From NCBI GenBank assembly GCA_013414745.1, contig CP058707.1, positions 1,151,006 to 1,171,440 on the forward strand: a stretch of DNA of 20,435 nucleotides, in the 5' to 3' direction. Every line of letters begins with the position of its first letter. Position 1 is the first letter of the stretch. The translations under genes and the position numbers were made by a program. The stretch comes from Bacteroidota bacterium. Its GTDB lineage: Bacteria > Bacteroidota > Bacteroidia > Chitinophagales > Chitinophagaceae. Positions 16,501 through 19,542 of the stretch are shown piece by piece. The notes beneath the pieces were generated by a model. It searched no databases. It was not told where the DNA came from and was given only the letters and a program-made list of their open reading frames with translations.

Positions 16501-18388
16501 AAATCGTATACGTTCCGGCTGACAACGCACTGAATACATTACTTGATCCGTAACTGCCTCCGTTCAAACTGTACATGAGCGCCCTGTTCCGCCACTAGCT
16601 GAAATGGTGAGTTCACCATCTGATGAATTGTGGCAGCTTAAATCGGCCATATTGTATAATGTTTTATTGATAGAGTTAATCACTATAACAGCAGGATTAG
16701 TGATGGTGACTATAGTAGATGCCGTACAATTGTTAGCATCCTTTACATCCAGAGTATGCGTTCCGGCAGCCAAACCACTAAATATATTGGATGCACCGTA
16801 CGAACCACCATCAATGCGATAGGTTATTGTTCCGGTACCTCCTGAAGCATTCACTGTAATTTCTCCATCTATAGAACCCGTACAACTCGATCCGAACCAT
16901 TGTACAAGGTTTTATTGGCACTATTAATGACAATGGCCGCAGGTGGGTTGATACTGATGGTGGCAGAGGTAGCGCAATTATTGGCATCCTTGACCGATAT
17001 TGTATACGTTCCGGCTGATAATGCACTAAATATATTGCTTGACCCGTAACTACCACCGTTCAAACTATAGGTGAGTGCGCCTGTTCCGCCACTGGCTGAA
17101 ACGGTGAGTTCACCATCTGATGAATTGTGGCAGCTTAAATCAGCCATATTGTATAATGTTTTACTTATTGAGTTGATGACCACTCCGGAAGGTGCAGTAA
17201 TTGTAACGGTTGTTGTTGCCGTACAATTATTCGCATCTCTGGCAATGAGCGTATGCGTACCAGCTGCCAGTCCTGTGAATACTCCGGAACTTTGGTAAGA
17301 ACCTCCATCAATATTATATTGAATGGCACCCGTTCCTCCACTTGCACTGATGGTAATTTCACCATCCGTCGAAGTTGAACAACTCAATTGTGCTCCACTG
17401 TAATTTGATGTTACAGATGCAGAGCCTATGGTTATATTGGTTGCCGGTTCAGTTAACGTAACCGAAGTACTCACAGTACATCCCCTCCATCAGTTACTGT
17501 GACTACATAATTACCAGCTACTAAATTATTCGCTGTGGCGGCGCTTCCCCGAAGGCGACCAGGCATAATTGTAAGTTGGCGAGCCAATAGGCGCACCACC
17601 ACTTGGTGTAACTGTTGCACTGCCGGTATTATCGCCTTTACACAAGATATTTGTTGAGGCAGAAATACTGGCAAGTAAATTCCCTGCGGCTGAAACGACA
17701 TAAGTTGCAGTTAAATTGGTACAAGCCCCATCGCTGATCACAACTGTGTAGGTACCCGCAGCTAATCCTGAAATATCTTCGGTAGATGCACTAAATGCAC
17801 CAGGACCGCTCCAACTATAGGTAGTTCCGGAAATACCACCATTCACCGTGAGGTCAATGGCTCCATTCACCGGATCGTTACAAGACATACTAGTCGTTGC
17901 TGAAGATGTCATTTGACTTCCAACGTACAGTATGAAGCCTGTTAAACTTGCTGCAAGTCCCCCATTGGCCACATCAGTTACAATGAGTCTCCATTGGTGT
18001 GTAGCCATGGGTGATCCTGCCGGTGTATTTATAACTGCCGGAGGATTGTAACCCGGAACAATCGCTACGCCTGTACCGGTTGACACAGTAGTCCAGCCTG
18101 CTCCATTGATATTTCGCTGCCAGGAGTAGTTATAACTTGGCGTGTTCGTACAAATACCAATGTAGCTAATCAACGGAGCATTAATTAATGCCGGATCATA
18201 TCCAGTACAAACCTCAGTTCCATTCCATGAAGGGGTGGAATTGCTGATTGTCATGGCCGAGCACTGTGCCGATGCCTTTTGGGAAATGCCTACACTGAGC
18301 AGGCATAACAAGGTGACCAGTCCACGGCCAAGAAAACGGCCGAGTCTTTTTGATGCCACTAAATTTCCGGGGTTGAAATTGTGTTCAT
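1107..18388 (-). CDS. Giant T9SS-secreted surface protein with SprB, beta-helix and 27-residue repeats (whole gene, frame broken)
   Basis: I read this as one gene of about 5,760 codons. It encodes a signal peptide (cleavage after ASA, about 18267), a domain shared with the small upstream protein, SprB-type repeats, parallel beta-helix repeats, Ig-like modules, a 43-copy 27-residue array, two fibronectin type III domains and a C-terminal T9SS sorting domain ending at TAA 1107. Such proteins are exported by the Sec and type IX systems and held on the cell surface, where SprB relatives act in adhesion or gliding. The sequence as given holds about 25 one-base frame breaks, described segment by segment below; domains continue across each and no in-frame nonsense codon appears. 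The start is uncertain: ATG 18388 needs one extra base near 18360, whereas the uncorrected frame opens at ATG 18476 inside the upstream gene's end. The function and ligand are unknown. Confidence 0.85.
1511..4675 (-). CDS. Giant protein, frame segment 23: last 27 units of the array and fibronectin type III domains
   Basis: The true sense starts at about 4538; codons from 4675 to there read the array in a wrong frame that happens to be open. Twenty-seven units follow, ending at 2312 with WDVTG then TPNPPVV. Next come a short module (ACGSYFWSVNSTSY, VGCQNYILNLTIDP), an Ig/SprB-like module (ASACSGASVTLVGSPAGGAF, FTYTYTDVNGCTATSAP), a fibronectin type III domain (about 1965-1705; NSVTVNWIDVPG, YEVRYRIVGD, YEIEVRGFC) and most of a second (TATLNWTSVPNVNYYQTRYR). 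The frame stops at 1511-1513 through a missing base between 1511 and 1518; the next segment resumes LASLTANTNYMW. Confidence 0.85.
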   Translation of the reverse strand: MGCDRYSTSNANACLLPNSIFQYNNLCLGCDRFSTSNANARLLPNSTFNTTTCVWDVTGSQPAMPTLACYQTASFNTTTCVWDVTGSQPAMPTLACYETASFNTTTCVWDVTGSQPAMPTLACYQTASFNTTTCVWDVTGSQPAMPTLACYETATFNTTTCVWDVTGSQPAMPTLACYQTATFNTTTCVWDVTGTQPAMPTLACYETATFNTTTCVWDVTGTQPAMPTLACYQTASFNTTTCVWDVTGTQPAMPTLACYQTASFNTTTCVWDVTGTQPAMPTLACYQTASFNTTTCVWDVTGSQPAMPTLACYETATFNTTTCVWDVTGSQPAMPTLACYQTASFNTTTCVWDVTGSQPAMPTLACYETATFNTTTCVWDVTGAQPAMPTLACYETATFNTTTCVWDVTGSQPAMPTLACYETATFNTTTCVWDVTGSQPAMPTLACYETATFNTTTCVWDVTGSQPAMPTLACYQTASFNTTTCVWDVTGSQPAMPTLACYETATFNTTTCVWDVTGSQPAMPTLACYQTASFNSTTCAWDVTGSQPAMPTLACYQTASFNTTTCVWDVTGSQPAMPTLACYQTASFNTTTCAWDVTGTQPAMPTLACYQTASFNTTTCVWDVTGTQPAMPTLACYQTASFNTTTCVWDVTGTQPAMPTLACYQTASFNTTTCAWDVTGSQPAMPTLACYQTASFNTTTCVWDVTGTQPSMPTLACYQTASFNTTTCVWDVTGTQPAMPTLACYQTASFNTTTCAWDVTGTQPAMPTLACYQTASFNTTTCAWDVTGTPNPPVVTTTSACGSYFWSVNSTSYTATGTYTATVGCQNYILNLTIDPFPIVTASNASACSGASVTLVGSPAGGAFSVPNPYTGPSTTFTYTYTDVNGCTATSAPATITMTTTPPITITGVSNVGGNSVTVNWIDVPGLIWYEVRYRIVGDPTWTGGGTQAAPASGKNLVGLQAASDYEIEVRGFCAVNAPGPWSSTFTFQTGQSCPPPSTLFTTNVTKNTATLNWTSVPNVNYYQTRYRAETSPGSGIWGPWQNGTASAGATTKT
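2162..2290 (-). repeat. Bracketing module on the C-terminal side of the array
   Basis: About 43 residues with TTTSACGSYFWSVNSTSYTA, GTYTATVGC and NYILNLTIDPFP, paralogous to the module at 5785-5912. The 43 repeat units lie exactly between the two, joined by short proline-containing linkers (TPIPS on one side, TPNPP on the other). Confidence 0.8.
2312..5784 (-). repeat. 43-copy tandem array of an 81-nt (27-residue) coding repeat
   Basis: Each unit starts MPTLACY, continues E or Q, T-A, T or S, then FNTTTC, V or A, WDVTG and T/S-QPA. Two cysteines and one tryptophan per unit are invariant in what I read. Counting units gives 16 before and 27 after the break at 4538, total 43. Arithmetic agrees: first and last MPTLA methionine codons start at 5784 and 2380, 3404 nt apart, equal to 42 x 81 plus 3 (one extra codon near 5531) minus 1 (base lost at 4538). 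Because 81 is a multiple of three, other frames also stay open and give spurious ORFs on both strands. Confidence 0.95.
4504..7621 (-). CDS. Giant protein, frame segment 22: SprB/Ig-like modules, 94-99 residue repeats, first 16 units of the 27-residue array
   Basis: More than 1,000 codons stay open here. In order: a SprB-type repeat (ASCFGYNDGSIGISPSGG, TQGTYTVVVTDVNGC); an Ig-like module (CPANQIVCIASPAYSLSGG, YSGPGVSGNVDP, GIGVHTITYTYT); four repeats with SVCxGT, ARR-x-x-C-x-x-GC and a tryptophan near the end (7110-5935); a short module (SCGPYTWNVNSTTY, SGCHTEILDLTVTP); then the 27-residue units beginning MPTLACY. The frame leaves the true sense at 4538, where one base is missing from a unit (AAGGTGCTG instead of AAGGnnGCTG). 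Cysteine is frequent and paired, consistent with a disulfide-bonded extracellular protein. Confidence 0.85.
5785..5912 (-). repeat. Bracketing module on the N-terminal side of the array
   Basis: About 42 residues with TLTSCGPYTWNVNSTTYTAS, GTYSSVSGC and HTEILDLTVTPIP. It matches the module at 2162-2290 on the other side of the array (ACGSYFWSVNSTSYTATGTY, GCQNYILNLTIDPFP). The conserved parts are S/A-CG-x-Y-x-W-x-VNST-x-YTA-x-GTY, one cysteine, and IL-x-LT-x-x-P. Its function is unknown. Confidence 0.8.
5935..7110 (-). repeat. Four tandem repeats of 94-99 residues with SVCxGT and ARRxxCxxGC motifs
   Basis: The conserved SVC/TVC-x-GT codons recur at 7051, 6769, 6472 and 6175, giving spacings of 282, 297 and 297 nt. 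Units share SVC-x-GT-T/I, a G-x-G/S-C motif, Y-x-x-S-x-GG-x-x-W (units 2-4), P-x-F-x-A, ARR or GRR, C-x-x-GC, and a final tryptophan before VPQP. The first unit is shorter and the most diverged. They look like Ig-like surface modules with conserved cysteines. I do not recognise a named family. Confidence 0.8.
7590..8132 (-). CDS. Giant protein, frame segment 21: helix cap and SprB-type repeats
   Basis: It begins with the end of the helix cap (NLIPWLIDGSDGSAAAGFQP), which parallels WLVNGTDEQLAAGFQ in segment 19. Two SprB-type repeats follow: one with DVTCNGAIDGAISALITSGG, SPYTYNW and APGTYSVTVTNANGC, and one with ISCNNSTDGSIQASTIGG, MEYSLNGGTY and GAGTYTIVAK-DANGC. The break is a T3 run at 7621-7623 where T4 is expected. 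The repeats match the SprB family pattern of C-x-G/N-x-x-DG, Y-x-W and GTY-x-V-x-V-x-DANGC. Confidence 0.8.
   Translation of the reverse strand: MNLIPWLIDGSDGSAAAGFQPATPCSTPCALVVDASKTDVTCNGAIDGAISALITSGGVSPYTYNWSNMATTQTITNLAPGTYSVTVTNANGCTATTSTTITEPDVLVAAAVVTSNYNGSQISCNNSTDGSIQASTIGGTNPMEYSLNGGTYSSTSLFTGLGAGTYTIVAKMPMDVCLQR
8192..9118 (-). CDS. Giant protein, frame segment 20: sixth beta-helix block
   Basis: This continues the helix opened in segment 19: GVGGIQISNNMVQVDAFGVT, NYTIDHNCIDLNNQV, ITDGFYGHVVYGANTT, VNISNGSVSGSLQGVAI, SNVQVNNMNLHSF, ISGTTIDGTQSI-like coils, VQNVTVDENTITNNANRGVD, ATVTESSFMNNGGSAFG, ISATNNFIVHP and NSIVASDNSVLMNGNALEV. Spacing of the N-x-I/V-x turns is about 20-25 residues, as in other single-stranded right-handed beta-helices. 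The frame breaks at 8224-8235; the true sense resumes as ASNSAGNTITATCNWLGG, another helix cap resembling the one in segment 19. Confidence 0.8.
   Translation of the reverse strand: MSSGVGGIQISNNMVQVDAFGVTAQSVTANYTIDHNCIDLNNQVIPGPNPTIAGIVIAGAVTGAVINDDDNNITDGFYGHVVYGANTTTAVNISNGSVSGSLQGVAIVNTLGGPLAGSNVQVNNMNLHSFAGNHPSMPAVNFHAGVYAFTAATSNSGNGINLSITGTTIDGTQSITQSSAAIYLADFSGASSPVQNVTVDENTITNNANRGVDARGQVSATVTESSFMNNGGSAFGTGGNNGFTFIAQQGASISATNNFIVHPASSSTSVTAFLTGNGSGNSIVASDNSVLMNGNALEVLLQILPEIP
9136..10214 (-). CDS. Giant protein, frame segments 18-19: end of fifth beta-helix, SprB-like repeat, start of sixth helix
   Basis: Frame 10214-9900 (ALSNAVIDNVTMNNSGTDV, YSNISIINSTFTGCGATG, ATLDNVDIK) runs into frame 9852-9136 after a missing A near 9940 (IK-NNFISGPANGIRLGEFGK). 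The second frame finishes a helix with a cap-like string (NINAECNWFGATSYAAI, VDFTSWLVNGTDEQLAAGFQ). It then has a degenerate SprB-like module (HILCGATIGSIEVTFGSG, LAGNYTVTITDANLS) and the sixth helix start (TSIQAAIDASSNGDVLQVCA, GTHTENVNVNKSVTLKG). The break near 9181 lost one G (GAGS-AITISASGVTIDGFRL). Confidence 0.75.
10196..11356 (-). CDS. Giant protein, frame segment 17: beta-helix repeats, end of copy 1 and fifth helix block
   Basis: The frame starts in the duplicated region (NALGLTGLNPSIGANLINNN, RFGIEIKNPAGG, MRRGVLGANADVPNGVTVTG, PIVCGNTISGNTFSGNGTD). At about 10799 it leaves the near-identical repeat and enters a diverged fifth helix start (ENFCNIQSAIDDAQTIGGHT, NENVALNKEVTLQGQGPANT). 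Coils follow: VVITANNAKLKDLKVTNFTY, SNNELNNVELVSNCNSGLDL, TNISILNSKLNNNTTSGF, NGFVMNNSEVTGNVQG, FDNVSITNSNFSNNTQ. It breaks at 10216-10218, where one G is missing from a minus-strand G run; the next segment resumes as GMYFEALSNAV. Confidence 0.8.
   Translation of the reverse strand: MWILDRGDNALGLTGLNPSIGANLINNNTIVGGGRFGIEIKNPAGGVTVSNNSVSLTTIDGETRDRAGIAVMRRGVLGANADVPNGVTVTGNTVDGYTQASGDEGFGIVIEGTNHTVSGNTVTNCEVGIQQQGGAHPNSGYPGDGNQSTGMSANYFGRGNSPIVCGNTISGNTFSGNGTDTRNVIGAGNFGLVTNTTTNENFCNIQSAIDDAQTIGGHTLNISSATFNENVALNKEVTLQGQGPANTIITPTTTCSGNGVVITANNAKLKDLKVTNFTYGVSVSSSNNELNNVELVSNCNSGLDLGNGTTNISILNSKLNNNTTSGFRKGTAAVVNGFVMNNSEVTGNVQGCFVAKNNGVGGTFDNVSITNSNFSNNTQRECILKL
11331..12170 (-). CDS. Giant protein, frame segments 14-16: fourth beta-helix block (copy 1)
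   Basis: Three frames cover this part: 12170-11868 (VGIENLDAKNNKFDVGSG, TTLESKLTHDFDNSCLGVIS), 11949-11647 (VHNITQNTYYPTIQSAVNAA, NERVTIDKSLTLQGVDSANC) and 11606-11331 (MSVDEVTIQSNPGGSG, VDNVDITNSRVSGHGPGARG, SGVTISGNYVDIGS). Breaks: near 11921 (one G missing relative to copy 2), at the T5 run 11675-11679 (shared with copy 2), and near 11339 (an extra C relative to copy 2). Private breaks that the other copy lacks are best explained as read or consensus errors, while the shared one needs another explanation. Confidence 0.7.
12079..12527 (-). CDS. Giant protein, frame segments 12-13: beta-helix and variable linker (copy 1)
   Basis: The first frame, 12527-12216, matches copy 2 nearly residue for residue (LRVKNNYNGINHQITNNTF, VSLENMNNVTLDNNTFTGN, IGVTMTNNEFTGQG). 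A missing base near 12219 then shifts to a short frame reading VLGTGGNENNFASTLSSFVE and STGSTFPTYPGTGG. This last part differs from copy 2 (NEFGAGL against NNFASTL), the main protein difference between copies. The next break, 12076-12100, is shared with copy 2. Confidence 0.7.
12515..13951 (-). CDS. Giant protein, frame segment 11: beta-helix repeats joining copies 2 and 1
   Basis: This is the longest unbroken beta-helix frame (478 codons). It contains the end of copy 2 (SNINISSNWVSNNNCCGIEL, SGVTISGNYVDIGSG, RFGIEIKNPAGGVTVSNNSV, NGVTVTGNTVDGYTQASGDE, HTVSGNTVTNCEVGI, PIVCGNTISGNTFSGNGTD), the junction with a third helix start (ENFYSIQAAVNDAQTLNGHT, EQVVVNKELTIKS) and the beginning of copy 1. 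Coils recur about every 20-25 residues with G/N-N-T-V/I turns. It breaks near 12601, where copy 1 lacks a T that copy 2 has. A long surface stalk is the likely role, inferred from the fold. Confidence 0.8.
   Translation of the reverse strand: MIWNGLKSNINISSNWVSNNNCCGIELQDGDASGVTISGNYVDIGSGDNALGLTGLNSSVGANLINNNTIIGGGRFGIEIKNPAGGVTVSNNSVSLTTINGETRDRAGIAVMRRGVLGANADVPNGVTVTGNTVDGYTQASGDEGFGIVIEGTNHTVSGNTVTNCEVGIQQQGGAHPNSGYPGDGNQSAGMSANYFGRGNSPIVCGNTISGNTFSGNGTDTRNVIGTGNYGLVVNTNTNENFYSIQAAVNDAQTLNGHTITVNPANPGTQYDEQVVVNKELTIKSATPTQAVVNFTGTASGKPSLFDVTANNVTIENLNMNVDLSKLRSAIIASSAGLDAITVKDNTIGAYGTPAGSYGDRNAVSVNYGGTTNYRVATGGVNSVTFTGNTVSGTGPGSYFRSGIALDEGGLTTTGNTLTTINHDVLLRFAGNGANNINNNTLNGGGIELSIKMRVPERLRYLVIRLPQQAHLEQRCYE
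13896..14646 (-). CDS. Giant protein, frame segments 9-10: second beta-helix block (copy 2)
   Basis: Two overlapping frames (14646-14122 and 14081-13896) carry the block. The first has NLDAKNNKFDVGSG, LESKLTHDFDNSC and a second helix start (YYPTIQSAVNAANASDVIEC, TYNERVTIDKSLTLQG, NVTIEI). The second continues NANGGIYAIGGNN, MSVDEVTIQSNPGGSG and FYANGPVDNV. They are separated by a one-base slip at the T5 run 14150-14154, also present in copy 1, and the second ends at an extra T near 14003 that copy 1 lacks. Beta-helix start and coil motifs identify the fold; no enzyme motif is visible. Confidence 0.7.
14516..15106 (-). CDS. Giant protein, frame segment 8: beta-helix repeats (duplication copy 2)
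   Basis: This continues the beta-helix with short coils typical of the fold: GTITVSGNTFTSAGAPGTAV, NGINHQITNNTFTGFDWGVS, MNNVTLDNNTFTGN, IGVTMTNNEFTGQGIAL. It then enters a more variable linker (GGNENEFGAGLSSFVEF, STGSTFPTYPGTGG). The frame is lost at about 14551-14575, within ACAACGATGGCTTG on the minus strand; the protein sense resumes as VGIENLDAKNN in the next frame. The same break occurs at the same place in copy 1 (12076-12100). Around 14654-14709 the sequence differs sharply from copy 1, although flanks are nearly identical. Confidence 0.75.
   Translation of the reverse strand: MNGGGIELSNQNAGSGTITVSGNTFTSAGAPGTAVLRVKNNYNGINHQITNNTFTGFDWGVSLENMNNVTLDNNTFTGNASTDRHVVVNTKSISSNSNSIVQVPIGVTMTNNEFTGQGIALTMQNHDSDNDSYGTITLGTGGNENEFGAGLSSFVEFDGQTGTSTGSTFPTYPGTGGWPTTMACWDRESGCEEQQI
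15103..15942 (-). CDS. Giant protein, frame segment 7: SprB repeat 9 and first beta-helix block
   Basis: The segment opens with a degenerate SprB repeat (DATCPLNNNGTATASGTGG, PPYTYLW, SAGTYTVTITDANMC). After GPVHNLNSG it changes to a parallel beta-helix: CSIQVAVNAATNGDVITIDP, GTYDEQVVVNKELTIKS, then many N-T-V/N-N-T turns (VTIENLNMNVDL, VTFTGNTVSGTG, LTTTGNTLTTINHD). The IQ-AV-AA-GD/GTY-E/LT string starts such helices in NosD- and pectate-lyase-like proteins. No catalytic residues are evident, so a structural role is inferred. The frame ends after a missing C near 15137; the other copy of the tandem duplication has the C and stays open there. Confidence 0.8.
   Translation of the reverse strand: MEDAVTTDATCPLNNNGTATASGTGGTPPYTYLWSDAQNTQTAVGLSAGTYTVTITDANMCSYTTTASVSNSLSGPVHNLNSGLNYCSIQVAVNAATNGDVITIDPGTYDEQVVVNKELTIKSATPTQAVVNFTGTASGKPSLFDVTANNVTIENLNMNVDLSKLRSAIIASSAGLDAITVKDNTIGAYGTPAGSYGDRNAVSVNYGGTTNYRVATGGVNSVTFTGNTVSGTGPGSYFRSGIALDEGGLTTTGNTLTTINHDVLLRFAETVQTISITIP
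15943..16868 (-). CDS. Giant protein, frame segments 3-6: SprB-type repeats 5-8, five short frames
   Basis: Several short frames read continuously as SprB-type repeats once bridged: 16854-16564 (rest of repeat 5, start of repeat 6), 16576-16391 (rest of repeat 6), about 16397-16250 (repeat 7), 16248-16131 (end of repeat 7, linker) and 16131-15943 (repeat 8). Breaks are near 16583 (GTGALMYSL lost a G), 16397, 16249 (LEVK-DANNC lost an A), 16131 (CHNS-TDGELT) and 15940 (TPV-EDAV, one extra G). The product would be extracellular repeats in the T9SS giant protein. Five breaks within about 500 nt is the densest cluster in the gene, and only homology between repeats makes the reading secure. Confidence 0.7.
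15945..17410 (-). repeat. Alternating A/B SprB-type repeats (three dimers)
   Basis: Six SprB-type units of about 83 residues alternate between two subtypes. B units carry DGEIT, YRIDGGSY or YNIDGGSY, and AGTHTL; A units carry CHNSSDGELT-like starts, YSLNGGSY and AGTYTISVKDANNC. The KTLYN linkers fall near 17147, 16898, 16651, 16403 and 16157, so the unit is about 246-249 nt and the dimer about 495 nt. The order from the N-terminal side is B-A-B-A-B-A, pointing to growth by dimer duplication. SprB repeats are known from the Flavobacterium johnsoniae gliding adhesin. Confidence 0.85.
16869..17486 (-). CDS. Giant protein, frame segment 2: SprB-type repeats 3-5
   Basis: This frame continues segment 1 after a missing G in a run near 17484-17487 (VTDGG-GCTVSTSVTLTEP). 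It carries the third SprB-type repeat (QLSCSTSTDGEIT, YNIDGGSY, AAGTHTL), the fourth (ADLSCHNSSDGELT, YSLNGGSY, SAGTYTISVKDANNC) and the beginning of a fifth. Each repeat is about 83 residues and ends with a linker of the NKTLYN type. The next break, near 16880, falls in the linker-repeat junction SD-LSC, where one base is missing from the GATCGAGTTG context. Repeats 3 and 4 belong to two alternating subtypes, described under the repeat entry. Confidence 0.8.
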   Translation of the reverse strand, partial: RGCTVSTSVTLTEPATNITIGSASVTSNYSGAQLSCSTSTDGEITISASGGTGAIQYNIDGGSYQSSGVFTGLAAGTHTLIARDANNCTATTTVTITAPSGVVINSISKTLYNMADLSCHNSSDGELTVSASGGTGALTYSLNGGSYGSSNIFSALSAGTYTISVKDANNCATSATISINPPAAIVINSANKTLYNGSDRVVRVL

Positions 18389-18476
18389 ATTGCGTAGTTT
18401 GAGGGTTTCGATTTCGTTTGATTTGGTTAGTTATTGTGATTGATGTGTATTTATGGTCAGTGCCTTCGTATTGCAT
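17526..18476 (-). CDS. Giant protein, frame segment 1: signal peptide, N-terminal domain, first SprB repeats
   Basis: The open frame starts at ATG 18476, but the first 30 or so codons lie in the 3' end of the upstream gene and read as non-signal sequence. A better start is ATG 18388 (MNTISTPEI), joining the main frame at VASKRLGRFL if one T is missing near 18360. The signal peptide is basic RLGRFLGRG, hydrophobic LVTLLCLLS, then SQKASA|Q. Residues from 18266 to about 17917 form a domain (STPSWNGTEVC, INAPLISYIG, WRLIVTDVAN) matching the small upstream protein. Two SprB-type repeats follow, with hallmarks SMSCNDPVNGAIDL and AAGTYTVVISD, then NILCKGDNTGSATV. The frame breaks near 17548 within SPSG-SAATANN; a short frame carries on to about 17486. 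Confidence 0.8.
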   Translation of the reverse strand: MQYEGTDHKYTSITITNQIKRNRNPQTTQYEHNFNPGNLVASKRLGRFLGRGLVTLLCLLSVGISQKASAQCSAMTISNSTPSWNGTEVCTGYDPALINAPLISYIGICTNTPSYNYSWQRNINGAGWTTVSTGTGVAIVPGYNPPAVINTPAGSPMATHQWRLIVTDVANGGLAASLTGFILYVGSQMTSSATTSMSCNDPVNGAIDLTVNGGISGTTYSWSGPGAFSASTEDISGLAAGTYTVVISDGACTNLTATYVVSAAGNLLASISASTNILCKGDNTGSATVTPSGGAPIGSPTYNYAWSPSGKRRHSE

Positions 18477-19145
18477 CCATCTGTCACAACCACTTTGTAG
18501 GTCCCCGGAATCAATCCATCCGGGTCTTCGAGGTTGATTTGATCTTGCGGCACTTCACCTTGTCCTTTTCTGCAGACCAGGTGATTATTTTAGAAGAAAA
18601 ACCACCAGAAACGGTTAAGTCAATGGTGTTTTTTTATTGTCCTTAGCTGATAAGCGCGTTGTGTACGTCACATTCAACGTGCTCGCCAACGTCAGGTAGT
18701 ATATATCGCTTTCTGCCCAAGCCGTTTGATTGGCTATATCACGGACTCTTAATTTCCATGAAATTTTTACCGGAGCTTTGTTGGATCCATCATGATGTAA
18801 AACTTCAGGTTTAAACGGAGGTACAAATCCGTCCGATTTACCGTTTCGCATAGCTTTCCATTCACCATTACCCATTTGTTGCATCCAAACATATTCATAC
18901 TGCGCATCTTTCAATTCATAGTCTGACTGTTTGTATACTAAACTTATGGTTGGAGCCGTTATTAACGATGCCTGATATCCTTTGCCAGGATCGCACACTT
19001 CTTTCTGATGCCATTCGGGAGCATTCATGTGCAAGGATAAAGAACGTGCACCTTCCTGCCCATAAACAACATATCCTGCCATCAGCATGAAGGCAGTCAA
19101 CCATGTCCGTAAGAACGGACTGTTATGGATTGCGACATCAGTCAT
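18431..19145 (-). CDS. Small secreted protein, paralogue of the giant protein's N-terminus (two frame breaks)
   Basis: The visible frame runs from ATG 19145 to a stop at 18615, but the sense continues. Adding one A to the run at 18629-18635 gives NTIDLTVSGGFSSKIITWSA, and one more base near 18558 gives EVPQDQINLEDPDGLIPGTY, KVVVTDGC and a TAA at 18433-18431, about 237 residues in all. A signal peptide is clear (LRTWLTAFMLMAGYVVYGQ). The mature part (APEWHQKEVCDPG, LITAPTISLV, YEYVWMQQMGNGEWK, WKLRVRDIANQTAWAESDIY) aligns with the giant protein's first domain (TPSWNGTEVC, LINAPLISYI, YNYSWQRNINGAGWT, WRLIVTDVANGGLAASLTGF) and ends in one degenerate SprB-like repeat. It has no T9SS sorting domain. 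It lies 42 nt before the giant gene, so co-transcription is likely. Function unknown. Confidence 0.75.
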
Positions 19146-19542
19146 TGTTGGGTCTTTGTTTTAAGTAGTGTGACTAATTTGGTCAGAAGTTTTAGTTCAA
19201 TCATTTTCACGTTTTCATGGATTGAGTTGAACATCCACATCCGGAACTTTAGAAGATGCCTCCACACCTTTTAAAATCCGAAGCGAAAGTAAAGTGTGAA
19301 GGTGAAATTTGCAAAATTTTCACAGATACTTTTGTGTAACAATGATAAGATTCAGATTAAGGAGTCCTTTATCTTTATGCGTATTTTGCATAAACCCATT
19401 GATGGGAAAGGGTTTCACGTATTCAATTTTTCCTATATTAAATTAGAATTAATTTGTTGAATCCTAATATATTGTTATAACATTATCAGATAAATGTATC
19501 CTTTATTGCATCAAAAGCGTTTAAACCGCATAAATTACCGGA
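19146..19542 (-). other. AT-rich intergenic spacer between alr and the small secreted gene
   Basis: No gene is supported in these 397 nt. The part next to the small gene holds a candidate promoter (19284-19316). An imperfect AT-rich dyad, TTAGAATT (19443-19450) with AATCCTAA (19460-19467), has no following T run and is not a convincing terminator. A weak GCG-GTTTAAA-CGC hairpin, with CTTTT after it on the minus strand, lies just past the alr stop near 19530 and might end alr transcription. Confidence 0.6.
19284..19316 (-). promoter_or_regulatory. Candidate promoter for the secreted-protein pair
   Basis: The minus strand has TTG within TTTTGC (19316-19311), a 20-nt spacer, then TACTTTCG (19291-19284), one mismatch from the Bacteroidota -7 consensus TAnnTTTG. 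A transcript from here would have a leader of roughly 130 nt before ATG 19145 and could include the giant gene. Support is from sequence resemblance alone. Confidence 0.4.

Noticed and set aside
19443..19467. Terminator for alr at the TTAGAATT/AATCCTAA dyad
   Set aside because: The stem is AT-only apart from two pairs, contains a mismatch and has no T run after it. It is noted only as an imperfect dyad.
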